In this document: positions 23,638-34,860 of the stretch, in pieces
Numbering within the stretch: position 1 is the first letter of the stretch
Layout of the letters: each line of letters starts with the position of its first letter
Assembly (NCBI RefSeq): GCF_009905375.1
Contig: NW_027420698.1
Location: forward strand, 1-64,000
From: Apium graveolens
Lineage: Eukaryota; Streptophyta; Magnoliopsida; Apiales; Apiaceae
Length of the DNA stretch: 64,000 bases
Direction of reading: 5' to 3'
Notes under the pieces: generated by a model
Database searches by the model: none
What the model saw: only the letters and a program-made list of their open reading frames with translations
What the model was told of the DNA's origin: nothing
Position numbers and translations under genes: made by a program

Positions 23638-25112
23638 ATTTTTCATATGACTAAAATTGATATATCTTAACATCCGCACGGTTGGATCGTCAAAAAAATC
23701 ATTTTAAAAATTAATCTTGTAAATCTGGAACGAGTCTCGTTGTCGGGAGGGGTACTTTTACCGGATTTTTCTAATCCTGACTTGCAAGATGGACTTCAAA
23801 TTTTTTAATAATTTTTTCATATGACTAAAATTGATATATCTTAACATCCGTACGGTTGGATTGTCGAAAAAATCATTTTAAAAATTAATCTTGTAAATCG
23901 GGAACGAGTCTTGTTGTTAAGAGGGGTACTTTTACCGGATTTTTCTAATCCTGACATGCAAGATGAAGTTCAAATTTTTTAATAATTTTTTCATATGACT
24001 AAAATTGATATATCTTAGCATCCGTACGGTTGGATCGTCAAAAAAATCATTTTAAAAATTAATCTTGTAAATCTGGAACGAGTCTCGTTGTCGGGAGGGG
24101 TACTTTTACCAGATTTCTAATCCTGACTTGCAAGATGGACTTCAAATTTTTTAATAATTTTTTCATATGACTAAAATTGATATATCTTAACATCCGTACG
24201 GTTGGATCGTCGAAAAAATCAATTTAAAAATTAATCCTGTAAATCGGGAACGAGTCTCGTTGTCGGGAGGGGTACTTTTACCCGATTTTTCTAATCCTGG
24301 CATGCAAAATGAATTTCAAATTTTTTAATAATTTTTTCTTATGACTAAAATTGATATATCTTAACATCCGTACAGTTGGATCGTCGAAAAATCATTTTAA
24401 AAAATTAATCCTGTAAATCGGGAACGAGTCTCATTGTCGGGAGGGGTACTTTTACCAGATTTTTCTAATCCTGGCATGCAAAATGAATTTCAAATTTTTT
24501 AATAATTTGTTCTTATGACTAAAATCGATATATCTTAACATCCGTACGGTTGGATCGCCGAAAATCATTTTAAAAAATTAATCCTGTAAATCGGGAACGA
24601 GTCTCGTTGTCGGGAGGGGTACTTTTACCAGATTTTTCTAATCCTGGCATGCAAAATGAATTTCAAATTTTTTAATAATTTTTTCTTATGACTAAAATCG
24701 ATATATCCTAACATCCGTACGGTTGGATCGTCGAAAAATCATTTTAAAAAATTAATCCTGTAAATCGGGAACGAGTCTCGTTGTCGGGAGGGGTACTTTT
24801 CCCAGATTTTTCTAATCCTGTCATCCAAAATGAATTTCAAATTTTTTAATAATTTGTTCTTATGACTAAAATCGATATATCTTAACATCTGTACGGTTGG
24901 ATCGTCAAAATTTTTTTTAAAAAATTAATCATGTAAATCGGGAACGAGTCTCGTTGTTGGGAGGGGTACTTTTACCAGATTTTTCTAATCCTGACATTCG
25001 AGATGAATTTCAAATTTTTTAATACTTTTTTCATGTGACTAAAATGAGTAATTATTAACATCCGTACGGTTGGATCCTCTAAAAAATCATTAAAAAAATT
25101 TATCTTTTTCAT
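23638..25112 (+). repeat. Tandem satellite array 2, about 8.5 monomers of ~173 bp
   Basis: Same monomer as array 1: CATCCGTACGGTTGGATCGT, TTTTAAAAATTAATC, GGGAACGAGTCTCGTTGTCG, GGGGTACTTTTACC, with a spacing of 174 bp measured between the first two units. The right-hand monomers form a subgroup (GGCATGCAAAATGAATTTC, AAATCGATATATC, AATCCTG), showing local homogenisation. A lone partial monomer follows at 25354-25432. Confidence 0.93.
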
Positions 25113-27125
25113 CAGGTATGAAAAAAATCTAGTACGAGGCAACAGCCAACGGTTTTTTATGAAAAAGTCTTGTCTGAAATAAATTGTGACAACAGTTTTT
25201 TTGAAAAAAACCGTTGTCTTAGATGATCAACTTTTTTAAATCTTAAGCCTGATATTAAATCTACTTTTAATCAACGGCTCTAATTACACTAACTCAACAA
25301 TCCAAGTGAATGTTTTTTCACCAATCACATGGTGCCACCTCATCACAAGCAACACTGGTTGGATCGTCGAGAAAATCATTTTAAAAATTAATCATGTAAA
25401 TCGGGAACGAGTCTCGTTGTCGGGAGGGGTATTTTTTTTAATATTTAGGAACTACCACTTTAATTACATTTTCGGTAATTTCAAGCAAGATATATTTGAA
25501 AATTTTAAAATATTTTTTAAGTGAATAAAAACAATATATATTAACATCAACAGTTTAAGGAATATATATTAATAAAGTCAAAAAAATATATGGCATTAAA
25601 AATTATTGTCTGAAATTTAAAATGTGTTGTCTTAACAAAAGTCATACAACAGTTTTTAATATAAAACAATTGTCGGATGTAATATCAACCAAATAAATAG
25701 TGCCAAATTCATACAACGGTTTATAACCAAAAAAGGTTATTTAAAAACAATGTCAATAACGGTTTTCAAGCAAAAAACCGTTGTTGAATCACACAATGGT
25801 ATTTTTAAAAAAGCCTGTTGTGCATAGTTTTATACGACAACGTCTGAGAAAGAAAACCGTTGTAAAAATGTGCCCATTTTTTAGCTTATTTATTCATAAA
25901 TATTTATTATTTAACATTATTAACGATCTGATACACGTTATCGGTATTATGTTATTAGTAGGTTTTAATTATTAGGTATATTTGAAATCTTAATACACAC
26001 AAATTAATTTAGTGTAAGTTATTGGTTACTCGTATAAATTAATTAACGGTGGCATATAAATTTTCCGAAAAAAATTTAAAACTAGTAAAAATATAGACAA
26101 CGTTTTTTTCTAAAATCATGTTGTGGTAAGTTACTTTACATAAGTGTTTTTTAGGAAATGTCGTTGTTGGAATTCTACAACAGTTTTTTCTTTAAGATTG
26201 TTGTAGTATTACATATTTTACAACAGATTATAAATATCGATAACCGTTGTCTAACTGTTACAAGTGTTTTATTTTAAAAATACTTGTATAAGGTAGATTA
26301 ATATAACGTTCTTTTTTGAAAAACACTTGTTTGGATTGAACAATTAACAATGTAAACTTGAAGCACTTGTGATTAATTTTTTATTAATTATAAAGTAGAT
26401 AATTAAACTATTTTGTAATATAAAATTTAAATATTTAATCTAGATGAAAGTGGAATTAATTAGAGTTTTTTGTTTTTAAAAAATTTAAAATGAATTGTTT
26501 GGAAATTATTTTTTCTGAAATTATTACTATTTTTATTGTAATAAACTAGACAACGATTTATTTGAATATTTTGTTGTGCAACACATTTTTAAATTTAGTA
26601 AGAAAGACAACGGTTTTAAGAATTAGACTATTGTCTGATATAGGTGACATATAATATATGTAGAACACTTGTCTATCAAGTATCATTTAGACAACACCTA
26701 ATTTGTACATTGTGTGATTCGAGCTTAACTAACTAGTAGAAAAAATACTTGTCTCATTTCCACAACCGTTAAACAAGACGTTATCTCAATCATTTTCAGA
26801 CAATGGATTTTAAAAATCGTTGTACGATTTTACTCATTTGCACAACATCACCTTAGAAAGGGTTGTCTGTCTCCATCAACTAGACAATGGGTTTTAAAGC
26901 GTTGTAGTAATACTAAAGCCTTCCCATTCACACAACATCTTAATTTTGAAAACACTTGTCTGATTTGTTTTACTAGACAACATTTTTTTATCGCTTGTAG
27001 TAATCAACGTCAGACAACGCCAATTTTTTGGTTGCAAAAAAACTGTTGTATGAAAAATTCGGGCAACACTTTTTTGGTCGAGTGTTGTCTAATCGGTGTT
27101 GTCTGATTGCATTTTTCTTGTAGTG
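25113..27125. repeat. Right subterminal repeat region of B
   Basis: Dozens of copies of ACAACGGTTTT / AAAACCGTTGT / TTGTCTGA / AACACTTGT motifs in both orientations. These are the expected subterminal binding repeats of a CACTA element. The partial satellite monomer at 25354-25432 is embedded. The frames 25306-25524 and 25781-25975 are repeat-derived. Confidence 0.7.
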
Positions 27126-27308
27126 TCAGCAATCTGATAGGTCGAAAGAAGAGAGGAAAAGAGCAATATAGACCTACTGAGAGTAAAATAAATGCATTCT
27201 TACCAAAGTGAATGCTTGTTCTGTGCTCACTCCCTGTGCTTGGTATTGAGAAACTTCTGCAGAAAAGCGATTCAATAGATCCCTCTCTCTCAGGCATAGA
27301 ATATCCAC
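27126..27308 (-). pseudogene. Coiled-coil-like exons of the chimeric gene, part 1
   Basis: Minus strand. Exon 27204-27308, 105 bp (35 codons), between acceptor ATTCCCAG and donor TTG|GTAAGA, reads VDILCLRERDLLNRFSAEVS and ends QGVSTEQAFTL. Then an intron, and the first 8 bases (27126-27133) of the next exon, which continues at 19975 beyond element B. Both introns are phase 0. The upstream DNA (27420-27750) is GA-rich, leader-like on the minus strand. The protein is not recognised; its helix-forming, charged composition suggests a coiled coil. Confidence 0.55.
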
Positions 27309-28239
27309 CTGGGAATGATCAATTGTGAGCAACAAATGTAACTTAAAATTCAAAACTTCAATTTGAAACTTAAAATTCTAAAAACAAACTAATATATCAA
27401 TATGCATAAAAACAGTGTAGCATACACACAAAATCAGAGAGAGGAGGAGAGGTAGGATATACATATACACACAAAATGAGAGAGAGAGAGAAGAACCACA
27501 AAAGGATATGACCCAAAATTCGCAGTAAATAAAAAATCCCCAATTCCAATTTAAAACCCTAATTTTGTTTGAAATTTGAATCTGTGAGATTTTATCGATA
27601 TAAACCCCTAGCTCGAATAATCAATCTGTGAGGTAATCAATCTGTGAGGATGATTAGATTCGATTCAATTGAAAGCTTATTGAGGGAGAGACTGTGTGAG
27701 AGGAGAGAGTGATCAAGAGAGAGGGAGATTCTGGAAGCCGAGAGAGGGAAATTTTGTCTTTGTCTGCGAAATTGCCGCTTCTCCAAATATTTTAAGCCGA
27801 GCCCAACATTTCTAATTTCACTTTATTTTTATTTTTTTAAAATTTTTAAATTTAAATACTGTTCAAATTTTCCGTTAATAAAAACTGTGAGTTATTATAT
27901 AGTACAGTTTATAAAATTAAACAAAAAAATATAATTTATAAATCTTAGCTAATATTAATATTATTAATTAATTATATTACCAAAATAAATTAATTATGAA
28001 GTCATATAATTATATAAATTTTATTGTTTGTAAAATATTATTTTTTTATCCATTAACACCCTATTGTAACATAGTATGTTACGGTATGTAACACTTTGAA
28101 ACTATAGTAACATGTTATAAATGATATGGTAACAATTAAAATACTATGTTGCGGTAGGCTAAGATGAGCATAGCTAAGGTAACATAATTTTGTAACACGC
28201 ATGATTAAACCATTGTGATAGGCAATCTATGTCGTAGTG
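27309..28239. other. Leader and right end of D
   Basis: 27420-27750 holds GAGAGAGGAGGAGAGG-type purine runs (a CT-rich leader on the minus strand). 27800-28060 is AT-rich. 28060-28239 has GTAACA motifs and the D terminal repeat. The frame 27010-27297 crosses the TIR of B and is an artefact. Confidence 0.45.
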
Positions 28240-28497
28240 TTTAACAATTTCCACGTAATTTTACACGATCATATAACCTATAATGATTAGGTGAAATACT
28301 GCAGCTATCTTTATTCTGAAAAAACGTACTTAAAACAGTAATGGAAGATAATTGTTAGAAATCATGCCTATCAACAAGAACATTGACCAAGGTTGAATTC
28401 TCATGCTTCTTGTATGGGAACTTAAATAAAATAAAAAAATTTCCTTCTCAAATCTAAATAAGCAAGGATTATATTCATGAAAAAATTGACTAAATAC

Positions 28498-28724
28498 CTC
28501 AACTTGTGGTTTTAGTGATTGAACATAATTAATGATTTCATCCAACATAACTGCTTTACCACTAAACTGAAAATATCAACAGCAATCTTGAGTGAACTTC
28601 AAAAGAAGCACTTTACATGTATAAGGAGCTATAGTTAACGGTTACCCAATTATTTTTTGAATAAACTAACCTTGCTACAACCTGGTACAAGATCCTGAAG
28701 AAATTTCATTCTTTCAGTGATCTT
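28498..28724 (-). pseudogene. bHLH transcription factor fragment, two exons
   Basis: Minus strand. Exon 28671-28724 reads KITERMKFLQDLVPGCSK and ends AAG|GTTAGT; exon 28498-28566, after acceptor ATTTTCAG, reads FSGKAVMLDEIINYVQSLKP, then QVE before GTATTT. These are helix 1/loop and helix 2 of a plant bHLH domain of the BPE/CIB/bHLH49-like group, in which ERMKFLQDLVPGC and GKA-MLDEIINYVQSL are near invariant and the exon borders fall at the same places. The basic region and the rest of the protein are missing or diverged. It lies between D's right end and the right end of C. Confidence 0.88.
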
Positions 28725-29877
28725 CACAAATATTCACAACACCAATAGAGACACGTATACAAATATTCACAAATCCACTAGGATTTGTATTGAAAACATC
28801 TAAAAAGTATTTTGTTCCATAGAAACTAGCATATAAATGTTGTGCAACTATTACATAAATTAACAAGAAACAGGGAAAGATAGTCAAATACGAGATCAAA
28901 AGCCGAGGTTTGCACTTGAAACCAACACAATGTATTACTGAGATTGGATTGTTGAACCTATCAAAAAACATTGTGAAAAATAAATCAGAAAATCAAACAC
29001 ATAAGAATCACATAAAATATCAAACAATACTAATATATAACTTACAGCCCGAGAGAGCAGCTTGTTTAGCAGTGCAACACTCCGAAAGAACACCATTTCC
29101 GAAAGAACACACATCAACACCCAAATACAGATCTGATTTGTTCACATTAAAACTTAACAGGGAAAAATGAAAAGAAAAAAACAAGGTATTGAATTTCATA
29201 AAACTGATTGGAAGGCCTTAAAAAAATTATAGTTCCAAATCAACTATTTAAACTAATTAAAATTAACTGATTAAAAAATTAGGGTTTCAGATTAAACCCC
29301 CTACTTCAAAAATTGAATTTTAAAGAATAACCAATTCAAGATTTGGACTCCTTAAGCTTTAAACTCCGATTTAAGCTTTAAATTAACTCTGATTCTGACC
29401 TTTTTAATACTTTTTCAACCTCCGAAGAAAAGAACTGGGTTGGGGAAGGAGGTATTAGATCGATAGAGAGGAGAGAGTCGGGCACAAAGAGCAAAGAGAG
29501 TCAGTTCTCTAGTAGATAGAAATGAGTGTAGAGAGTTCTTCGGTCAAGAGAGTAGAGAGAGAAGAGAGAGAGAAGAATCGAGAATGATTAGTGTTTTTAT
29601 TTTTGTTTTATGTTTTTAGATAAGGGAGGGGGATATTTGGATACTTGAAATCGGGGGATTTTTAAGAGGGAACGAAATATTTGGTTAATGGGAAAATGGA
29701 GGGCGCTAAATCCTTTTTTTAAAATAGGCTTATAAGATCGGTTGGGCTAAAAAATCAATGTCTATATTAACAAAAGACATCGGTTGATTAAAAATGATGT
29801 CTAAAAACCCTTTTACATCGGCTCCAGGAGCAACCAATGTCTAAGAGGGGATGTCTATTCTACTTTTTCTAGTAGTG
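28725..29877. other. Right part of C: AT-rich DNA, GA-rich leader, subterminal end
   Basis: 28725-29430 has no recognised gene; the frames 28714-28971 and 28910-29170 overlap each other on opposite strands and show no family features. 29430-29600 is GA-rich (a leader for a minus-strand transcript). 29700-29877 is the subterminal region with ACATCGGTTGATT and ACATCGGCT motifs. Confidence 0.45.
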
Positions 29878-30040
29878 ACTTGTCAATTTGTGATGGTATT
29901 TGGTTGTATTATCCGATTTAATTTGACTTGTCCATTTGAGGAAGTATTTTTTGATTGCTAGTCTATTGGTCAGATGATTTATGATTTGTAAATTTCATGG
30001 TTGGATAGTTTTAGATTGGTTTTATGGGGCATTGATATGT

Positions 30041-30583
30041 ACAAGTAATTTTTTTTATTGCCATTACTCAACAGACAACGGTTACTCTCGCAATCTGTAA
30101 AATAGTCTTCGAAATGAGGTGTTCAGACAATGGTTCTATAGACTCATTGTTTGAACCACATTTACCAAACAGTACTAATAACCATTGTCTATATGAGCTT
30201 TCCATTTAATGCCATTTAACAATGGTATGCAAAAATCATTGTTTGATGACTAACCATACAACTATTATAATAAACACTTGTTTGAATTACACAACATAAA
30301 GGCCAAAACTGTTGTCTCGGACTACAAAAACTTAGTTTATTAACAACAGTGTTGTGGTTAAAGACATTTTACAATAATGCATTTTAAAACGGTTGTCTGA
30401 CTTGGTAATTGAACATCAAAAAGATAACACTTTCAAAAACCAGCTATAACTGTTGTTATAGAACCCATCAGACAACGGTTTTTCATGTCAAAGAAATCCA
30501 CCATTGTCAGTCAATTTCAGACACCGGTGTTTTTTTCCACCGTTGTTTAAGAGGTGTTGTCTGATAGCAAAATCCTAGTAGTG
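30041..30583. mobile_element. Short CACTA remnant of the A/B family
   Basis: The right end on the minus strand is CACTACTAGGATTTTGCTAT followed by CAGACAACACC, as in A and B. The interior is almost entirely ACAACGGTT / CCGTTGTCTG-type subterminal repeats. The right flank is TCA. The left end is degenerate (perhaps near 30062, CATTACTCAACAGACAACGG), so a full MITE-like element of ~520 bp is probable but not proven. Confidence 0.55.
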
Positions 30584-33500
30584 TCAGTAACCTTATCTTG
30601 ATACCTAAAAGTTATTTATCCCTTAAAAGTCATACATGATTGCTTGATAACCCTATTCTTACTCCTAAAACATGATACCCTGTTATACTTTGAACTTATG
30701 CTCACCTTCTTTATATTTCAATACCTATGTCTTATATGTCTATCCTACCAGAATTTCCCGTCTTATGAAGTAATATCACCTATAAGAATGGATTCGAGAG
30801 CTACAACATATGGTGACTACACGAGATATTAAGAAGGGTGATAAGAAACCTAAAGAGAAGATTCATGTGTTCCGTAGAATAACTGCTACCAGGTTATATG
30901 GAGCTACTAGTAAGTATTCCACCTATGGTTATCTTATGGTGTGGGATAGATGGATTTCAAAGAAGTTTGAGAAAATTGGAAATCAAAAGTTTTCTTGGAA
31001 ATAGATGATGATGTTATGACCAAGCACGATACTTATAGAAGTAATGTGATGTGATATTAGTCGACCTTGTTTTATAAAATAGATTTGATGGTTATTAGAT
31101 AGACTTGTTATACTCAATAATCGTAAGAGATAATGATAAGAGTGTTACTAGTATGGAAGACTGGAAGTGAAGTTATGAATAAGATAATATGCAACGGTAA
31201 CTTGAGTTTTTGTCGACCAATAAAGACAAAATGAACACAATAAAGGATAGAAGGTATATGGAAAGGAATGAGCTCATATCTTAATATTTCCTAATTTGAT
31301 ACTTGGTAGTGGATAAGAAGGACTACAACCAACTCATATAGTAATGACGACCAGGCGTGTGATTTCCAAAATTTTAAACAGTTTTCAAAAGAGATTTTCT
31401 TAACAAAATTTTTCTAAAAGTCCTTTAAACAAAACAAGTTTTGAAAACTTGGTTGTCAAACTACTAATTTAGTTTCTTGTTTGCTATAAGATTCAGATTA
31501 TCCAGAAGAATACTTGTTCTAGAAGTTAGAATGCTTCATTTAGCAATCCAAGTGGACCCGCTATTGTTGAGAAGATTTAATTGTTCCTAACAGGAGTACA
31601 AATATTGCTTGATAAGTTTAACGACAGAACCAATGTACGGAGAAACTATTCATCCAATTTCTGAGATTATTAAAGTTCAAAGAATACGTCAATTTACAAG
31701 AAGCCGATATGTTGAGAGAATCTCCAGACTTTTCTAAAGGAAGAATGTTATTACCAAAGGAGTCGATATGTTGAATGATCGGTAGCGTAGGAAAAATTTT
31801 AAGTTATGATTGTAAATCTCGTTAGAGTGCAAATAGGGTCAAATTATAAAATATTAAGCACGGAAGCGTGATGTTAAAGATATAAGACCTAATGAATGGG
31901 AATTTATTCTAATGATCAATTAAAGTAGGTATTTCAGTGAACTTTCAAAAGTTAATATACGACTCGGAATGGGATCTATTGATCGGACAAGCGTTGAACC
32001 TGTAAATAGATGAAATGTGGATGGCGACCAATGATATCATTCTTTTCTATACTAATATATATTTTTATAAATATTGAATAAAGTATGAACTTCTTTCATG
32101 ATCAGCTCTATGAGGTGATAAGGAAATTGTTGTATTTCTTTCAAAATCATTTTTCCCTCAAATTTTATTTTCTGAATGAGACAAGTAGTGTTATGATGTG
32201 ACACTTTGTTGAAATGATGAGGAGTTTGGTGGGACGCCACCTAATCATGTGTTGTATGCCATATATTATGAAAGACTGGCCATCTTGAGTACAAATATGG
32301 TTGTCTAACTCATATCCAAATCATCATTTATTCCTTCCAATTGTTTTCTTGTACTCTTATTCCTTACAAAAAGGGTTTCCGGTCAGAATCATATACACAA
32401 ATTCCTTCATGTGTAATGTCTATTCTTTGAATATTTTAAAAGGAAGTTAAATGAACCCGTATAGGAGATGGAGTTAAGTGGATAATTGCAAGCCAATAAA
32501 GGGTGGACATTTACGTGCAAAGAAGAACCATTATGCCGATAATGTGTTTGTTATGAGGACATCAAATCAGAAGCGGAAATCTTTATACATGATACATTGC
32601 AAGTATGAGATTTTTGCTTGAATTGGAGTAATTAACGAACCATATGAGGTAAATTAACTAGAAGAATAAGAAAGTGAAGCTGCGTATATTGGATAAGGCA
32701 AAGAATTGATTGGACAACGGAAGCGAATGAAGAAATTCTTAATAATAACAAGATAATCGATTAATACATTATGAAAATGAAACATACCTCAATCATGTGA
32801 GAGATATTTTTCATGAAGATTCAAGATCGAAGAAGTTCTAGTTACGAATAAACTTCAAGGGTATTCTTCAAGGAATGGTTGGGTTTTCCCACTAAAGTAA
32901 ATGAGTTATGGAAAATTTGATACTCATAACCGAACCGGTGAAGGAAGTTCAGTATAAAAAGGCATAAGTGGAGGATGAAGGTATGGTGGTTTAACTGTAA
33001 TAATTTTTAAGAAATAATGTTTTAACACCAAATAAATTCTTTTATAAGATCATGATAGTTGAGACCATGTGTTGGTTATCAAAAGTTGAACAAGTTAACA
33101 AATAAGAATAAGTGTATGTTTTCAGAGATGGATAAATTGTTAATTAGAAAGCTTGAATCGAAACACGAACTAGAAGGATTCTAGAATAATTTATAATTGT
33201 ACTCAGTAGTGATATTTTGTTATAATCAGAAGATATGAGAAAATGTATGGTATAATAAGAATTGTTTGCTATAATCTTAAGTTGAACTAAAGATATGAGT
33301 TATACGGGTTAGTATTATGTATGGTGGTGAAATGGTGAGTTTAGAAGGCGGCAGTTGATTGGTCTACTTCTGGGTTGATTGTTGGTTGTGTAATTGATTG
33401 TTGGTGTCAGTTTGAGTCCGACTTGTAGTCAATAATATAAAGGAGATGTTGCCCAAATTTTCATAAAATACCCTACTCTTAAAAATAGAAAGTATACTTC

Positions 33501-34472
33501 CATGTGTTATTGATATTCATGTTGATACTCCAAACAATTGTGATCTCGGCTCTTAAAAAAAGGGTAGTTATAGCAAATTTGAATATATATAATTGGTCTT
33601 TGATTTCATTTAGCTAGTCATCACTTGGTGTAATTGATCAATTAAGTGAGATAATTGGCTAATTTTACCAATTAATGGTAAGTTAGATGGAAATCGATTC
33701 CAATTAGATTAAGTCAAATTTTGATATGACTTTCAAATTCGAAATCAAAGCAATGAGAAATTTGGAGAAAGTAAGGAATAAGTAGAATTCGTACATTACT
33801 ACAAGTGTGTGAAGCTTTACTTGATTGAATATTCCCTTTTTAATGGACAAGAGAAATGAAAAGTTATTTGAATGGACAAGAATGGACAACTGAGAGAAAT
33901 GTTCTCAAGAACTAAAGGTTTAAAATAGAGCAAAGAGAAGGAAGGAATGAAGGAATGAAAGGAAGAAGGGAGGTGGAATAAACAAGAGATTAATAACTAC
34001 ACCAATACGGATTTTATTAGACAATCAAAGAGATTTTATCATCTGTAATAAAGTTTATTAAAGGACGTCATGTTTCTAAATTGTTTTGATAATCATACAA
34101 TAAATGATTTACCAAGTATTTCTGTTTTGGATAAAATGTGAGATACAGTTTTAATTCAGTTTCTTATTGATGTTGATACTTAGGTTGTTGTTAAATATCG
34201 AAAGTGGTATTAATATAGGTGATTGATGTTTACTTTAAAATTGGATATTGTGAGCATCAAAGTTCGTATTGATATCTAATTTAATATGACAAAATTTCAC
34301 TAAGAGCATAGTGTGAAATTTAGAATTAAGTTTAGTTACACTTTATTTATTAAAGTAATCAAGTTCAAATGATTGAAAATTCTTGAAATTTTGGGTTTAA
34401 CATTTTTTTCTAACCATTTTAACATATGCACAATTGGATCATTCTCTATCTATTCCGAATAAGTGGACCTTT
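30584..34472. other. 3.9 kb without a recognisable gene
   Basis: Moderately AT-rich with many short frames, all under 65 codons. I looked for gypsy or copia pol motifs on both strands and found none I could defend. The texture (coding-like composition broken by many stops) suggests an old decayed retroelement. The frame 30810-31004 (MVTTRDIKKGDKKPKEKIHV) is unassigned. Confidence 0.35.
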
Positions 34473-34860
34473 CACTACACCATAGATTGCATTAAGTAAC
34501 CCCATAATTGTGTTGCTATATATATGACCAAAAAAATGTTGCTAAAGACCCAAAAAGGGCTAAGGAAACAACAGAGCTATGTTGACTAGTAGCTAATTAA
34601 TATAGATATCTATAGCAACATAGAAACTACTCTATTGCAACATACTAATCTCTGTTACAATAGATCTCAATAGAAACATATTTTTGACTCTATAGTACCG
34701 TACTTAGTGTGTTGCAAAAGATCTTAGAATTTCTTTCAGAATTGTGGGGCTCATTGGGGGCCTACTTGCGGGGCCTATCTGTGGGGCCCATATGTGTGAC
34801 CTATATGTGCGGCCCACATATGGACCTAGTTATTTACCTATGGCAACACACCTGAAAAAT
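34473..34860 (+). mobile_element. Left end of a D-family CACTA element
   Basis: CACTACACCATAGATTGCAT followed by GTTGCTA/GCAACA motifs and a GGGGCCTATCTGTGGGGCCC-type block, as at the left end of D (16436, with GGGCCCCACATGT). No right end was found. Confidence 0.5.

Larger units (their letters stand above)
19976..27125. mobile_element. CACTA element B, complete ends with TSD TCA
   Basis: Left end CACTACAAGGAAAAC (19976); right end on the minus strand CACTACAAGAAAAATGCAAT (27125). Both sides are flanked by TCA (19973-19975 and 27126-27128), the 3-bp target duplication expected of CACTA transposons. Length 7150 bp. Order inside: left subterminal ACAACGG-type repeats to about 20600; exon-like pieces on the minus strand (20760-22960); GA-rich leader (23165-23390); satellite array (23638-25112); right subterminal repeats (25130-27125). 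The insertion lies in an exon of the chimeric CDKA gene. I found no recognisable TnpD transposase, so it is probably non-autonomous. Confidence 0.88.
16436..28239. mobile_element. CACTA element D (paired ends, no TSD)
   Basis: Left end CACTACGCCATAGATGGCCT and right end on the minus strand CACTACGACATAGATTGCCT agree at 18 of 20 positions. Inside both ends are GGTAACAT / TGTTACC motifs (16480-16680; 28070-28190). A third end of this family lies at 34473. Flanks are ACC and TTT, so no TSD is seen; either the two ends come from different insertions or one flank was deleted. The left end sits inside the ABCC fragment. The interior carries SINAT, CDKA and unknown exons on the minus strand and the later insertion B. 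Confidence 0.55.
13815..29877. mobile_element. CACTA element C, nested composite with captured genes
   Basis: Left end CACTACTAGAAATAGTGCCT; right end, on the minus strand, CACTACTAGAAAAAGTAGAA. Both are followed by ACATCGGTT / ACCGATGT subterminal motifs (13850-13950 and 29760-29840) and then by a TTCCC-TTAACCAAAT block leading into pyrimidine-rich leaders pointing inward from both ends. Flanking triplets are AAT (13812-13814) and ACT (29878-29880), one mismatch, so the TSD is imperfect and the pairing of the two ends is an inference. Inside lie ABCC fragments (left), bHLH fragments (right), and the D/B nest between. No transposase gene was recognised, so mobility would depend on other copies. 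Confidence 0.65.

Noticed and set aside
27010..27297. 95-codon minus-strand frame starting MPEREGSIES
   Set aside because: Crosses the right TIR of element B and is in a different frame from the exon supported by splice sites at 27204-27308.
28714..29170. Opposite-strand frames of 85 and 86 codons
   Set aside because: Overlap each other on both strands, no family features; chance open frames in AT-rich DNA.
30584..34472. Decayed gypsy or pararetrovirus pol
   Set aside because: Composition hints at old coding DNA but no catalytic motif could be read; left unassigned.
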